Assembly (NCBI GenBank): GCA_017540265.1
Contig: JAFYBJ010000045.1
Location: forward strand, 1 to 46,183
Direction: 5' to 3'
Length of the DNA stretch: 46,183 nt
Origin: Lachnospiraceae bacterium
GTDB taxonomy: Bacteria > Bacillota > Clostridia > Lachnospirales > Lachnospiraceae
Positions 25,070 to 34,157 of this stretch are shown piece after piece. The notes beneath the pieces are model-generated. The model ran no database searches, was not told where the DNA came from, and worked only from the letters and a program-made list of their open reading frames with translations. The first letter of the stretch is position 1, and each line of letters begins with the position of its first letter. The translations under genes were made by a program, and so were the position numbers.

Positions 25070-26898
25070 TCCCCTACCTCCTTGCCATAAAAGCAAAATT
25101 GATTTTTTCCACCGTATTTGACGTTATATAATGCCTCATCGGCTTTTTTATAGAGTTCTTCCGCAGTATCCGCATTTTCCGGTCCTATGGAAATACCTAT
25201 ACTTACCGATGTATGTACGCTCTTTCCGTCTCTGGAATATACCCTGTCCACTTCAGTAAGAATGGACCTTGCCTTTCTTCTGAAAAGCTGCTGAGGAGGT
25301 ATCCGGCCCCCTACCGGAACAGCCATGCAGGCCGCGAACTCATCTCCGCCTATCCTGCCCACGATATCATTCTCATTGAATACCCTTTCAAGGCTTCTTG
25401 CCACATCCGTGAGCACCCTGTCGCCGGTGGCATGTCCCAGATTGTCGTTTACCGCCTTGAAATTATCAAGGTCTATTATGAAGTATGCTACCGTCCTGTC
25501 TTCTTCAAGCTTATCGCAAAGTGCCGAAACATTATCTGCAAAGGCACCCTTGTTTAAAAGTCCGGTAAGAGGATCTTCTTCCGCTTTTTCCATAAGCTTT
25601 GTCTCTTTTATGATCTGCTCATCCACATTGCTTATGGTTCCTATGAGCCTTCCCTGCTTCATATCGCCGTGCAGACGGAACCAGTGATATGACCCGTCCT
25701 GACATTTATAACGGAATTCGGTATTGATCTTCCCCGCAGGGGCTTCCATGGTTATCCTTAACTGCTCCCTGACGGATGAATCCTCTTCGGACATCCCTTC
25801 AAAAAGAACAGGTATCTCGTCCTTTGTATACTGCGGCTTCGGTTCTTGTATAAGCATTTCCGTATTGCCGTCAAGCGTAAGTATCTGCTTTGCTATATTA
25901 TATTCAAATATAAGATTACTGCTGCCGGCACTTGCCTCTTCAAATCGATCATTCTGCTGCTGGACAGTTCTTACCTTCTTGTTCATTAACAGCACTATAC
26001 TTACAACAGCTGCAAAACAGATGACCAGAAGTATTATCACATTTATCATGTAGAAGGTGATGGCACGTGTGGGCTGGAATACCAGCTCTTCGGATGCAAG
26101 TGATACTATCACCCATCCGTGAAGCCCCACAGGAGTTGCTGTTACTAAAATATCTTTTCCGGAATATCTTACTTCGTATATCTGCGTGGATGTAAGATCC
26201 TTTGGAAGATCCTTTAATAATTCATGTATTTCCGATTCATTTGCAGGAGTGAGGTCACCTGCACCGGAACTTGCAAGCAGCTTCCCGCTCCCGTCAAGCA
26301 AAAGCTCCTCGGTATCATTTGCATTCTTTCCCGCATCAAGCAGCTCGGAAAGGGATTCTTTTGTGAAGGATCCGTATACAACACCGGTAGCTATTATCTC
26401 TTCATCTTTAACGATAGGAACCGCAAGTATCAGTACTTCCTCGCCCTCTTCATCTATATGGACTGTTTCCGATACGGATTCACTGCCCTTGAGCGCTTCT
26501 TTAAAATAATCTTCAAGAAGTATATTTCCGGAGGATTTTCCGTTATAGTTCATGGTGGCTCCGGTACGGTTCGCAACACCTATCGTCTTGAAGGCTCCGA
26601 TACCTCTTGTTGCCATTATCGTATCCTTCATCGTATTATAATCGTCCAGATTTATATCCCTGAAATATCTTACCTGGCTCTCAAGCATGACCAGCTGGTC
26701 GTTCATCTTCGTGCTGAAGACTCCGGAAAGGGTCTCGATATTTCCCCTGAGTGAGCCGTAAACCTGCTCTTCTATATATCCCGTGATCCTTCTTCTGAAA
26801 TTAAGGACTGTTATGGTCATGAAGAATACAGTCGCCATTACCACAACGATCAAAAGCAGTTGTTCGTTTTTCGACTTTTTTCTTCTGTCAGCTTCCAT
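25066..26898 (-). CDS. Diguanylate cyclase with extracellular Cache-type sensor
   Basis: This 610-residue membrane protein makes c-di-GMP from two GTP. It has a membrane helix at about 13-33, an extracellular sensor domain at 35-275 with a Cache-like layout (FKTIGVANRTGATM, EEVLILAVPIVKDEEIIATGVVYGSF), a second helix near 281-305, a PAS-like segment at about 320-430 (GSYHWFRLHGDM) and a GGDEF domain from about 440. The active site is intact: DPLTGLLNK, DLDNFKAVNDNLGH and GRIGGDEF (GGDEF at 517-521). The RxxD inhibitory site five residues upstream reads NEND, so product inhibition may be absent. The gene is coupled to speE upstream (TGATG) and to the TRAP binding protein downstream (ATGA). That binding protein could plausibly present a ligand to this sensor; this is an inference. 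Confidence 0.93.
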   Translation of the reverse strand: MEADRRKKSKNEQLLLIVVVMATVFFMTITVLNFRRRITGYIEEQVYGSLRGNIETLSGVFSTKMNDQLVMLESQVRYFRDINLDDYNTMKDTIMATRGIGAFKTIGVANRTGATMNYNGKSSGNILLEDYFKEALKGSESVSETVHIDEEGEEVLILAVPIVKDEEIIATGVVYGSFTKESLSELLDAGKNANDTEELLLDGSGKLLASSGAGDLTPANESEIHELLKDLPKDLTSTQIYEVRYSGKDILVTATPVGLHGWVIVSLASEELVFQPTRAITFYMINVIILLVICFAAVVSIVLLMNKKVRTVQQQNDRFEEASAGSSNLIFEYNIAKQILTLDGNTEMLIQEPKPQYTKDEIPVLFEGMSEEDSSVREQLRITMEAPAGKINTEFRYKCQDGSYHWFRLHGDMKQGRLIGTISNVDEQIIKETKLMEKAEEDPLTGLLNKGAFADNVSALCDKLEEDRTVAYFIIDLDNFKAVNDNLGHATGDRVLTDVARSLERVFNENDIVGRIGGDEFAACMAVPVGGRIPPQQLFRRKARSILTEVDRVYSRDGKSVHTSVSIGISIGPENADTAEELYKKADEALYNVKYGGKNQFCFYGKEVGE

Positions 26899-27788
26899 CA
26901 GACTTCCCTCACAGTCATGCTCTTCCCCTCTTCCTCATGCAGTATATCAACCACATATCGGGGAAGCATAAAGGCCGCTTTATGCAAACCGCTTGAATAG
27001 TACCATGTTTTTATGCCCCTTGCATCCCATCTTTCGGCATCAAAATCCTGTATGGGATGGTATTTCCTGCTGGCAAAACCAAAGGTCCAATATCCGGAAG
27101 AACAGGTAGGTACATGAGCCTGATATACACGGCTTATGGGGAAAGTACGGAACACCTTCCTGTGCATGGATCTGAAGGTGGATTCCTCCTCATCAAAAAA
27201 CGGACTGCCGTGCTGGTATACCATGATGCCGTCACTCTTTAACGCCTTATAACAGCTGCCATAGAATTCTTTTGTAAAAAGCCCCTCCGCATGCCCGAAA
27301 GGATCTGTGGCATCATTTATTATTATATCGTATTCATTCTCACGGCTTCTTACGAATCTTAAGCCGTCCTGATAGGATATCTGCACACGTTCATCTTCAA
27401 AACCCTTCGCCGTATCCGGAAAGAAACGCCTGCATACATCCACCATCTGTTCATCCGGCTCCACAACATCTATGCGCTCAATCTCGGGATAAGCGGTAAA
27501 CTCTCTGGCCACACCGCCGTCTCCTCCACCTATTATGAGCACCTTCTTTACGTCCGGATGCACAGCCATGGGCACGTGCGCCACCATTTCGTTATATATG
27601 AACTCATCGGATTCGGAAAATATCACCTCTCCGTCCAGCACCAGGAACTTTCCAAGAGACTCCGACTGAAACACATCTATCTCCTGAAAATCACTGATAC
27701 CGTGATAAAGCTGGTTCGTCACACGTATATTCAAACATACCGAATCTGTCTGGGAATCGGAAAACCAGATTTCTGAATTATTTTTCAT
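26898..27788 (-). CDS. speE: Spermidine synthase (polyamine aminopropyltransferase)
   Basis: SpeE transfers an aminopropyl group from decarboxylated S-adenosylmethionine to putrescine or a similar diamine. The 296 residues fit the family. The N-terminal beta domain carries YHGISDFQEIDVFQSES and LVLDGEVIFSESDEFIYNEM. The Rossmann fold has the nucleotide motif VLIIGGGDGGVARE (GGGDGG at 87-92), the acidic Glu110 in DVVEPDEQM, and the catalytic loop NDATDPFGHAEGLF with Asp159 and Asp162. The Gly-His step in that loop is slightly unusual (commonly Gly-Pro). The start overlaps the decarboxylase stop by 4 nt (ATGA). No S-adenosylmethionine decarboxylase is in the window. Confidence 0.95.
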   Translation of the reverse strand: MKNNSEIWFSDSQTDSVCLNIRVTNQLYHGISDFQEIDVFQSESLGKFLVLDGEVIFSESDEFIYNEMVAHVPMAVHPDVKKVLIIGGGDGGVAREFTAYPEIERIDVVEPDEQMVDVCRRFFPDTAKGFEDERVQISYQDGLRFVRSRENEYDIIINDATDPFGHAEGLFTKEFYGSCYKALKSDGIMVYQHGSPFFDEEESTFRSMHRKVFRTFPISRVYQAHVPTCSSGYWTFGFASRKYHPIQDFDAERWDARGIKTWYYSSGLHKAAFMLPRYVVDILHEEEGKSMTVREV

Positions 27789-29245
27789 GCTCTTATTCCC
27801 TCAAGCACCCGCAGCGTATCTGCAGCGGGATCTGCCATACCCTGCAGGCTGCAGCCCTTTTCTCTTGCGTAAAGGATATGTCCTATTATCTCATCCGTGA
27901 TCAGCTCACCCGGCGAAAGTATGGGTATGCCGGGAGGATAGCACATAACGAATTCTCCGCAGACCCTGCCGGAAGTCTTCTCTATTGGAAGTGTGGTCTT
28001 CTCCGCATAGAATGATTCCTGGGGTGAACATACCACCTTGGGTATCACGGAATCCACGTAGTTTAACTGTTCCCCCTCTTTCTTATAAAGCCTCCTGATA
28101 TCGGTAAGGGCACCCACCAGACGCTCTATATCCTGCATCCTGTCGCCAATGGATATATATGCCATTATTGTCCCTATGTCACCGAATTCCATCTGTATGT
28201 CATATTCATCCCTGAGCAGGTCATATACCTCTATACCTGTCAGACCTATGGGTTTCGTGAATATGCAGAGCTTGGTCACATCAAAATCATAAACGCTACT
28301 GCCGTCTATAAGTTCCCTTCCGTAAGCATAATAATCGCCTATCCTATTTATCTCATCCCTTGCATACTCACTCATCTCGATGACTTTTGCAAAGGATTCA
28401 CGTCCTCTGAGCGCCAGATTGCGCCTGCTTATATCAAGGCTTGAAAGCAGCAGGTAGCTGGCTGATGTGGTCTGTGAAAGGTTTATTATCTGCCTCACAT
28501 ACGCCCTGTCCATATTCTCTCCGATAAGGAGAAGAGAACTCTGGGTAAGACTGCCGCCCGATTTGTGCATGGATATGGCTGCCATATCCACACCTGCCCT
28601 TATGCCTGCCTCCGGCAGACCGTCCGCAAAATAAAGCTGTGTACCGTGAGCCTCATCACTTAACACTTTAAGACCATGCTCATGTGCCACTCTGGTAAGC
28701 TCTTTTATATTTGAGCAGATACCGTAATATGTAGGATTGTTTATAAGCACTGCCTTTGCATCGGGATTATCGGCTATGGCCTCTTTAAGCGCATCCACCT
28801 CCATGCCCAGTGCCACTCCTATGACAGGATGTATCTTAAGCTTTACATATACGGGGATAGCACCGCAGAGTATGAGTGCATTGATCACGCTCTTATGCAC
28901 GTTCCTGGGAACTATTATCTTATCTCCGGCCTTGCAGACGGAAAGCACCATTGTCTGAACCGCGCTGGTAGTCCCGCCAACCATCAGAAAAGCATGCGCA
29001 GCCCCGAAAGCATCCGCAGCCAGCTCCTCCGCCTCGGCTATCACCGATATCGGATTGCTCAGATTGTCCAAAGGCTTCATGCTGTTAACGTCTATACTGA
29101 CGCACTGCTGCCCCAGTATACTCGTCAACTCCGGGTTTCCCCTGCCTCTCTTATGCCCGGGTACATCAAAGGGCACCACTCTCTTTTTTCTGAAACGCTC
29201 AAGGGCTTCGCAAATCGGCGCCCTCTTCTGTCTGTCCGGATCCAT
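27785..29245 (-). CDS. speA: Orn/Lys/Arg decarboxylase, PLP-dependent (SpeA-like)
   Basis: This 486-residue fold-type I PLP enzyme belongs to the short Firmicute group that includes B. subtilis arginine decarboxylase SpeA. It has VPFDVPGHKRGRG near the N-terminus, the cofactor-contact LMVGGTTSAVQTM, Asp197 in LSDEAHGTQL, and the Schiff-base Lys228 in ISMHKSGGSLTQSSLLL. A C-terminal domain follows, ending FVMCYPPGIPILSPGELI. Whether it acts on arginine, lysine or ornithine cannot be decided by eye. Coupling to speE points to polyamine synthesis. No agmatinase gene lies nearby, so ornithine or an alternative agmatine route is possible. The ribosome site is GGTGGAG. It is the first gene of the long minus-strand array after the flagellar terminator. 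Confidence 0.88.
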   Translation of the reverse strand: MDPDRQKRAPICEALERFRKKRVVPFDVPGHKRGRGNPELTSILGQQCVSIDVNSMKPLDNLSNPISVIAEAEELAADAFGAAHAFLMVGGTTSAVQTMVLSVCKAGDKIIVPRNVHKSVINALILCGAIPVYVKLKIHPVIGVALGMEVDALKEAIADNPDAKAVLINNPTYYGICSNIKELTRVAHEHGLKVLSDEAHGTQLYFADGLPEAGIRAGVDMAAISMHKSGGSLTQSSLLLIGENMDRAYVRQIINLSQTTSASYLLLSSLDISRRNLALRGRESFAKVIEMSEYARDEINRIGDYYAYGRELIDGSSVYDFDVTKLCIFTKPIGLTGIEVYDLLRDEYDIQMEFGDIGTIMAYISIGDRMQDIERLVGALTDIRRLYKKEGEQLNYVDSVIPKVVCSPQESFYAEKTTLPIEKTSGRVCGEFVMCYPPGIPILSPGELITDEIIGHILYAREKGCSLQGMADPAADTLRVLEGIRA

Positions 29246-29353
29246 ATCTTATACTCCACCAATATATAGTCTATCCCATTTTACTACATTTACCGCTTTA
29301 ATTCCACATCGTGAGGTGAAAAGATTCTCTGCATGATCCACCATAGCATCGCA

Positions 29354-29385
29354 TAATAAAAGAAGGCAGGGACGCCCCCGCCTTC
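29354..29385 (-). terminator. Rho-independent terminator of the late flagellar operon
   Basis: On the minus strand GAAGGC pairs with GCCTTC (29362-29385), extended by a GGG/CCC region around a short loop and followed by TTTTATT. It lies just past the fliS stop and isolates that operon from the polyamine genes. Confidence 0.85.
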
Positions 29386-29417
29386 CGCATTATCTTCATA
29401 GATGATCAGGGCATGAC

Positions 29418-29909
29418 TTATGCCAGATACCCCCTGTTTGTCCCGGACTGGCTGCTTTCTGTCGAAAGCTTGCCCCTGCTGTAGGTCATACCGGCATATA
29501 TCATATCCGTATTCTTCATAAGCGGCTCGGAATCATCTTCCGCGGATGCCTGCGCATAAGCATCCCTTAACTGCTTCATTATCTTCATAACCTCAGGCAG
29601 CCCCTTGGGATCCCTGCGTATATCGGCCATTATCAGCTCTCTCTCCACAAAACGGTATATCTGATAGGTCCTGCGCGCTATATCATATTCCATATTGAGG
29701 GAATCAATGAGCTCTCTGAGCACTGCCTTTGCGTGCATCAGTCCCTGGCGGTAATTTTCCATATCTTCAAGCTTATACTCTTTTACCTCACGGCTGTTGA
29801 TAGATTCTCTTACATAGGTGAGAAACATATCATACAGTATCACCACCATACCACTCTTGTTTGCACCGCTTATACGAAGCATGAAATCCTGTTTGATATC
29901 TGATGTCAT
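29418..29909 (-). CDS. fliS: FliS-like flagellar export chaperone
   Basis: FliS binds the C-terminus of flagellin in the cytoplasm and keeps it unpolymerised until export. The 163-residue all-helical protein begins with a FliS-like segment, LRISGANKSGMVVILYDMFLTYVRESI, of which GMVVILYDMFLTY is the most diagnostic part. The helices continue through the bundle (AKAVLRELIDSLNMEYDIARR; YRFVERELIMADI), and a disordered Ser/Thr-rich tail follows. Typical FliS is about 125-135 residues, so the tail is longer than usual. It lies 29 nt after flagellin, as expected for a chaperone-cargo pair, and directly before the operon terminator. Confidence 0.85.
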   Translation of the reverse strand: MTSDIKQDFMLRISGANKSGMVVILYDMFLTYVRESINSREVKEYKLEDMENYRQGLMHAKAVLRELIDSLNMEYDIARRTYQIYRFVERELIMADIRRDPKGLPEVMKIMKQLRDAYAQASAEDDSEPLMKNTDMIYAGMTYSRGKLSTESSQSGTNRGYLA

Positions 29910-29938
29910 AATTTTTCTCTCCTTTTAGTTTATTTCAT

Positions 29939-31105
29939 TTACTGCAGAAGCTGCAGAACCTGCTGGGGTCTTTCATTTGCCTGTGCGAGCATCGATATAC
30001 CGGCCTGTGTGAGTACCTGATGGGTCGTATAAGTCGTCATTTCCTCGGCCATATCCACATCCATTATCCTCGAGTAGGAAGCTGTCATGTTTTCTTCGGA
30101 AACTGCCACACTTGCGGAATTGTGTTCCAGACGGTTCTGGTATGCGCCGAGCTTGGAACGCACCGCATTTACGTATGCCAATGCCCCCTTTACGGCTTCT
30201 ATAGCCCTTTCGGCTCCATCCTGTGTGGTAACATCCATTCTTTCGGGATCATCCTCATCATCCGGTATTCCCATATTTGAAAGAGATATCTTCCTTATCT
30301 GGATGGCGATCTCATTTCCTTCGTTTGCACCTGTCTGTATCTTCATGGCACCTATGCCGGTGATATCAAGCTCCACATTTGCAGCGGAAGATGCATCCAG
30401 ATCAAGCCTCAGTTCAAAACCGCCTGCGCCCTTTATGGTAACTTCCGTCTTTACATGATTTCCGTCCGCATCACTTATCTGTCTTGCGTTTGCACTCAGG
30501 GTTGAAACCTCGGGAAAGCCCGAATCCGCGCCTCCCAGGGAACTCATTATATCGGCTGCGCTTATGGCTCCGTCCGCGTTATATAATGCAGCCGTGTTGC
30601 TTATCGTATATTTGCCGGGATCCACATCCTCGGTATAATAATCCACCTTTGTATGTTCGGGATCGCTGCTGTATCCCTTAAGATCAAAGCTTCCGTCAAG
30701 CAGAGGCTGGCCGTTGAATTCGGTATCCTTCGCTATCCTGGTGATCTCCTTCTGGAGCTGCTCTATCTCGGTCTGTATCATTTCCCTGTCATCATCGGTA
30801 AGAGTAGCATTACCCGCTTTCACGGAAAGCTCGGTCATTCTCTGGAGTATGCTGGTAACCTCTGAAAGGGCACCGTCTGCTGTTTCAACAACGGATATTC
30901 CGTCATTGGTATTTCTGCCGCCCACTCCAAGACCCGAAATCTGAGCGTTCATCCTGTTTGCTATGGCAAGTCCTGCCGGGTTGTCCTTTGCATGATTTAT
31001 CTTAAGTCCCGAAGAAAGACGCTGCATTGACTCACTCATCAGGGCATCATTCCTGTTGAGCGTCTTATTCGTAACTACCGCGCTGGCGTTATAATTTATT
31101 CTCAT
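29939..31105 (-). CDS. fliC: Flagellin
   Basis: Flagellin is the filament subunit. The 388 residues have the conserved N-terminal D0/D1 part (MRINYNASAVVTNKTLNRN; QRLSSGLKINHAKDNPAGLA) and the C-terminal D1/D0 part (GAYQNRLEHNSASVAVSEEN; QVLTQAGISMLAQANERPQQ, ending QLLQ). A variable surface domain of about 150 residues lies between them. The C-terminus has the usual hydrophobic/Gln-rich motif read by FliS and the export gate. The ATG overlaps the stop of the FliK-like gene (ATGA) and has GGAGGA upstream. It is unusual to see an abundant filament protein coupled to a large upstream gene. Confidence 0.97.
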   Translation of the reverse strand: MRINYNASAVVTNKTLNRNDALMSESMQRLSSGLKINHAKDNPAGLAIANRMNAQISGLGVGGRNTNDGISVVETADGALSEVTSILQRMTELSVKAGNATLTDDDREMIQTEIEQLQKEITRIAKDTEFNGQPLLDGSFDLKGYSSDPEHTKVDYYTEDVDPGKYTISNTAALYNADGAISAADIMSSLGGADSGFPEVSTLSANARQISDADGNHVKTEVTIKGAGGFELRLDLDASSAANVELDITGIGAMKIQTGANEGNEIAIQIRKISLSNMGIPDDEDDPERMDVTTQDGAERAIEAVKGALAYVNAVRSKLGAYQNRLEHNSASVAVSEENMTASYSRIMDVDMAEEMTTYTTHQVLTQAGISMLAQANERPQQVLQLLQ

Positions 31106-34100
31106 ATTCTTCCTCCGTCCATGGTTCTGCCTACCGTCTGTATAAAAAGCTTTGATGCTCTGTAAAGCACTGCCGTATCACGGCTGCTGTTATCTTTATC
31201 GGCATTTCTTCCCGAAAGCTTAATACCCATATGCTCCGTAAGGAAGATATCCGTTCCCGCAAATGCGATCCCTGCCCTTTCCATGGCCTCTTCAAGCCCG
31301 TCTGCGATATGCGGCTGCTCCGCCTTCATTATTTCCGAAGATGTGAATATGCCTATCTTTACCGCTTCTCCCGCAAATTCTATCCTTGCCGTAAATTCAC
31401 CGTAAACGGAAGTTTCCATGTTTATATCCGAAAAAGCCGTGCCTCTTCCTTCATGAAGTATCCTTACCGTGACGGAACTCATCTCTCCGTCTATCTCCAT
31501 GGGTATCTCGTAGCTTTCCTGCCTTGAGAGCTCTCTTGATACGTGAAGCTCCTTCATGGCAAGGGAATAATCCCTTACGTCTATCCTCTCTCCCTCACCA
31601 AACGCTGCTCCTGTAAGAGCCTCCTCCAGCGCATCCGCCATTTCTTCGTAAGCCGCTTCAGCACTTTCCCTGCCGTCAAATTCATCTATAACTTTTGCAA
31701 ATTTTTCACGTATAAAGCTGTCCGTGAGGATACCGGCTGCGCTGTCTGAATCATTCTCCGAAAGAGCCGCCTTCTTTGCCGCCTTAAATAAGCTGCCCCT
31801 GTTACTTCTCATGGCAGCAAGTCCCGCTACATGATCTGCCGTGGCTATCACACCGCTCTCCGTAAGCTCTTCATAAATCTCTGAAGGAAGGCCTGCCGCT
31901 TCTCTTATCGAAGCCATGCTCTGAGCTGCCTTTGCCTCATCATAAGCGGTCCTTACCTGCTCATATATATCATTTTCTATATTTCCGTTCATTCCGGTAT
32001 AGAGATCATCCACGCTGACATCCATACCTCTTGCCCTGCTGCTCCTTACCGCGCTTAAGATATTTACGAAGTTTATCTCAGCACCTTCATTTACAAGAGC
32101 ACCTATGGCGGCGCCGTCATTTTTGCGGGTTTCGCGTATCAGTCTGTATATGCCTATGAAGGATTCGCTTTCCTCCTCGCTTATAAGGCCTTTTTCTCTA
32201 AGATCTACAAGATATTCACTGTATTTCTCCGGTGCCTCTTCGGTAGTGAGCTTTTCATCCAGCTCCTCCATTGAAAGCTTAAGAGGATCGTCTCCGTTCC
32301 TTATAAGCGAGAGCACATTGGCAGGTGTCATCTTGTCCAGCACCTTATCCACGAAACGGCATGTCCGCTTCATATTTTCAACGGATGCTCCGTTTATCTC
32401 CATTGAATTGTATCCGAGTATCCTTACGGCTCTTGAATTTTCCTCAGTTAGTTCAATGCCAAGCTCCTTCATAAGGCTGTCCGCATTTGCAAAAGCCTTC
32501 TTTATGGAATCACCCAGATCTGACCTTACCTCCGTGCGCATGGTCTCATAGGCCTCGCCTGCCTTTTCATATTCAAGGCGCCGCTTTGTGCCTTCATCCC
32601 TTAATTCCGAAAGAGAAACACTGCGTATGGAATAGCTCTGTTCAAAAGAAACACTTGCAGAAACAAAGACTCCCAGAGCCGAAACCGGCATATCCTTTAT
32701 CTCATCCGCAGTCTTAAGCGTCTCAGAGTAAAGAGCTGCTCTTACGGAAGCTTCTCCCGCGTCATCGCTGTTAAATCTTTCGCGGTTTATCTCTTCCTCG
32801 GCAGCCTTTAACATTACCACCAGATCCTTAAGCTCTGCGGTATCCAACGACGCTCCCTGTTTTAAAAGCTTAAAATTCGCCTCCACAGTCATTACCAGTC
32901 TGGTCTCTTCAAGCTGTCTGCGCGCGGTGATAAATCTTTTCTCCGGAAACTCTGCTTCTGTTCCCGCGTTTATCCCGCCGTTAAGCGCCTTTTGCAGGTT
33001 ATTAAGGTTTACAGGTCTGTCTGCCGCAACAAGTGCCCTGAGCGCCTCCGGATCATTTGCAGCCTCATCTGCCGTCTCTTTCATTTCCACAGCAGTCTCA
33101 AGAAGGCTCTTATCCCTGCTCACATCCGCCTGCAATGCAGATAAACCGTCAGATACCGCAAGCGCTGCTGCCTTTATCACTTTATCTTTATCCATGGGAA
33201 AACGTATATCATCCATGGACGTATACCTGACAAAATTCTCCGCCGTGACCGCAATGCCGTTGTCCATCATATCGGCGGCATGCTTAAGTGCCGCGTCATC
33301 AACTTCCATTCCCGCATCTTCTATCACTTTTCTGAAAGCGGGTTCCAGCTCTTTTACGGAAGAAACGCCCTGCACTCCCAGATATCCGTTTTCGGAAACA
33401 TAGGAATTTGAAGCCTTAGCGGCAGGCGCATTAAATGATTCGGGCACACTGTGCTCCGCATAATATATATTCTCAAGTGTGGGCTTAAGTCCGTTTTCTA
33501 TAAGATATGCCTTTGTTTTTTCATCCGGTGTCTCAAGCTTATCTGCCATATCTGCAGCAGCCATCATATCATTTACATTCTGCTTACTAAGCCTTATTCC
33601 CGCTTCCGAAGCTCCTTTTTTTAAGGACGCTGCCATGGAAGCGCTGCCTGTTATGGTTTCAAGCTGCTCATCGCTTAAGTCATCATTGAACCCCTGTATC
33701 ACTACACCCGCTTTTAACATGGTGGCGCGTATCCTGTCTCCGCTGTTTACAGCCTCCTTCGGATCCACATTTTCCAGGGAATATCCGTCCTTAGCCGCCT
33801 GTTTAAAACCTTCTTCGGAAAGCGTGTTTGAAAGCAGGACCATCTTATCCTTAAGCACTTCCCCGTCCGCAGCTAAAGAAAGTCTGTCCATAAACTCTCC
33901 GGCAGCGCTCTTTTTTCCCGCGTCGACGGAAATGATGCCACCGCTTCCGCCAAGATCTATATTTACGCCTGAAACAAGCCCGGAAGCTGTCTTTTTCTCA
34001 TCATCAAAAAATCCCGTCACATGACCTGATGCCTGCATTCTGCCTGCATCTGTAGTCACCGCGGGACTAAAAGCCTCGTATGCATTTTTTACCATCTGTC

Positions 34101-34107
34101 CGTTCAT
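31102..34107 (-). CDS. Large FliK-like flagellar protein (hook-length control type, tentative)
   Basis: This is a 1001-residue, Ala/Glu/Ser-rich, mostly helical protein with no signal peptide. I start it at the ATG at 34107 because GGAGGG lies 9 nt upstream; the in-frame GTG at 34116 abuts that site. The long middle has repeated acidic helical segments. Near the C-terminus, MEIDGEMSSVTVRILHEG-type beta strands, EFTARIEFAGEAVKIGIFTS and a helix IADGLEEAMERAGI resemble the FliK/Flg_hook C-terminal core that switches export specificity. It lies just downstream of a sigma-28-type promoter and is coupled to flagellin by ATGA, so a late flagellar role is likely. FliK is normally 350-550 residues, so the size is unusual. 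The identity is inferred from fold pattern and context. Confidence 0.6.
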   Translation of the reverse strand: MNGQMVKNAYEAFSPAVTTDAGRMQASGHVTGFFDDEKKTASGLVSGVNIDLGGSGGIISVDAGKKSAAGEFMDRLSLAADGEVLKDKMVLLSNTLSEEGFKQAAKDGYSLENVDPKEAVNSGDRIRATMLKAGVVIQGFNDDLSDEQLETITGSASMAASLKKGASEAGIRLSKQNVNDMMAAADMADKLETPDEKTKAYLIENGLKPTLENIYYAEHSVPESFNAPAAKASNSYVSENGYLGVQGVSSVKELEPAFRKVIEDAGMEVDDAALKHAADMMDNGIAVTAENFVRYTSMDDIRFPMDKDKVIKAAALAVSDGLSALQADVSRDKSLLETAVEMKETADEAANDPEALRALVAADRPVNLNNLQKALNGGINAGTEAEFPEKRFITARRQLEETRLVMTVEANFKLLKQGASLDTAELKDLVVMLKAAEEEINRERFNSDDAGEASVRAALYSETLKTADEIKDMPVSALGVFVSASVSFEQSYSIRSVSLSELRDEGTKRRLEYEKAGEAYETMRTEVRSDLGDSIKKAFANADSLMKELGIELTEENSRAVRILGYNSMEINGASVENMKRTCRFVDKVLDKMTPANVLSLIRNGDDPLKLSMEELDEKLTTEEAPEKYSEYLVDLREKGLISEEESESFIGIYRLIRETRKNDGAAIGALVNEGAEINFVNILSAVRSSRARGMDVSVDDLYTGMNGNIENDIYEQVRTAYDEAKAAQSMASIREAAGLPSEIYEELTESGVIATADHVAGLAAMRSNRGSLFKAAKKAALSENDSDSAAGILTDSFIREKFAKVIDEFDGRESAEAAYEEMADALEEALTGAAFGEGERIDVRDYSLAMKELHVSRELSRQESYEIPMEIDGEMSSVTVRILHEGRGTAFSDINMETSVYGEFTARIEFAGEAVKIGIFTSSEIMKAEQPHIADGLEEAMERAGIAFAGTDIFLTEHMGIKLSGRNADKDNSSRDTAVLYRASKLFIQTVGRTMDGGRI

Positions 34108-34130
34108 GGGCAACACCCTCCTGCAATATT

Positions 34131-34157
34131 ATATCGGACAGTTTCCGTTTTTACTTA
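34131..34157 (-). promoter_or_regulatory. Sigma-28 (SigD/FliA)-type promoter of the late flagellar operon
   Basis: The minus strand reads TAAG, 15 nt, then TCCGATAT, close to the sigma-28 consensus TAAA-N15-GCCGATAT. The TAA of the -35 element is the stop codon of the upstream membrane-protein gene. Transcription would start near 34124, just before the GGAGGG site and ATG at 34107, giving a leader of about 17 nt. This predicts motility-specific expression of the FliK-like gene, flagellin and fliS. Confidence 0.75.

Noticed and set aside
30087-33403. Long plus-strand frames opposite flagellin and the FliK-like gene
   Set aside because: These are mirror frames of biased coding sequence on the minus strand, without ribosome sites or recognisable protein features.
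34108-34116. A GTG start for the FliK-like protein at 34116
   Set aside because: The GTG directly abuts the GGAGG ribosome site, leaving no spacing. The ATG at 34107 has a normal 9-nt gap.
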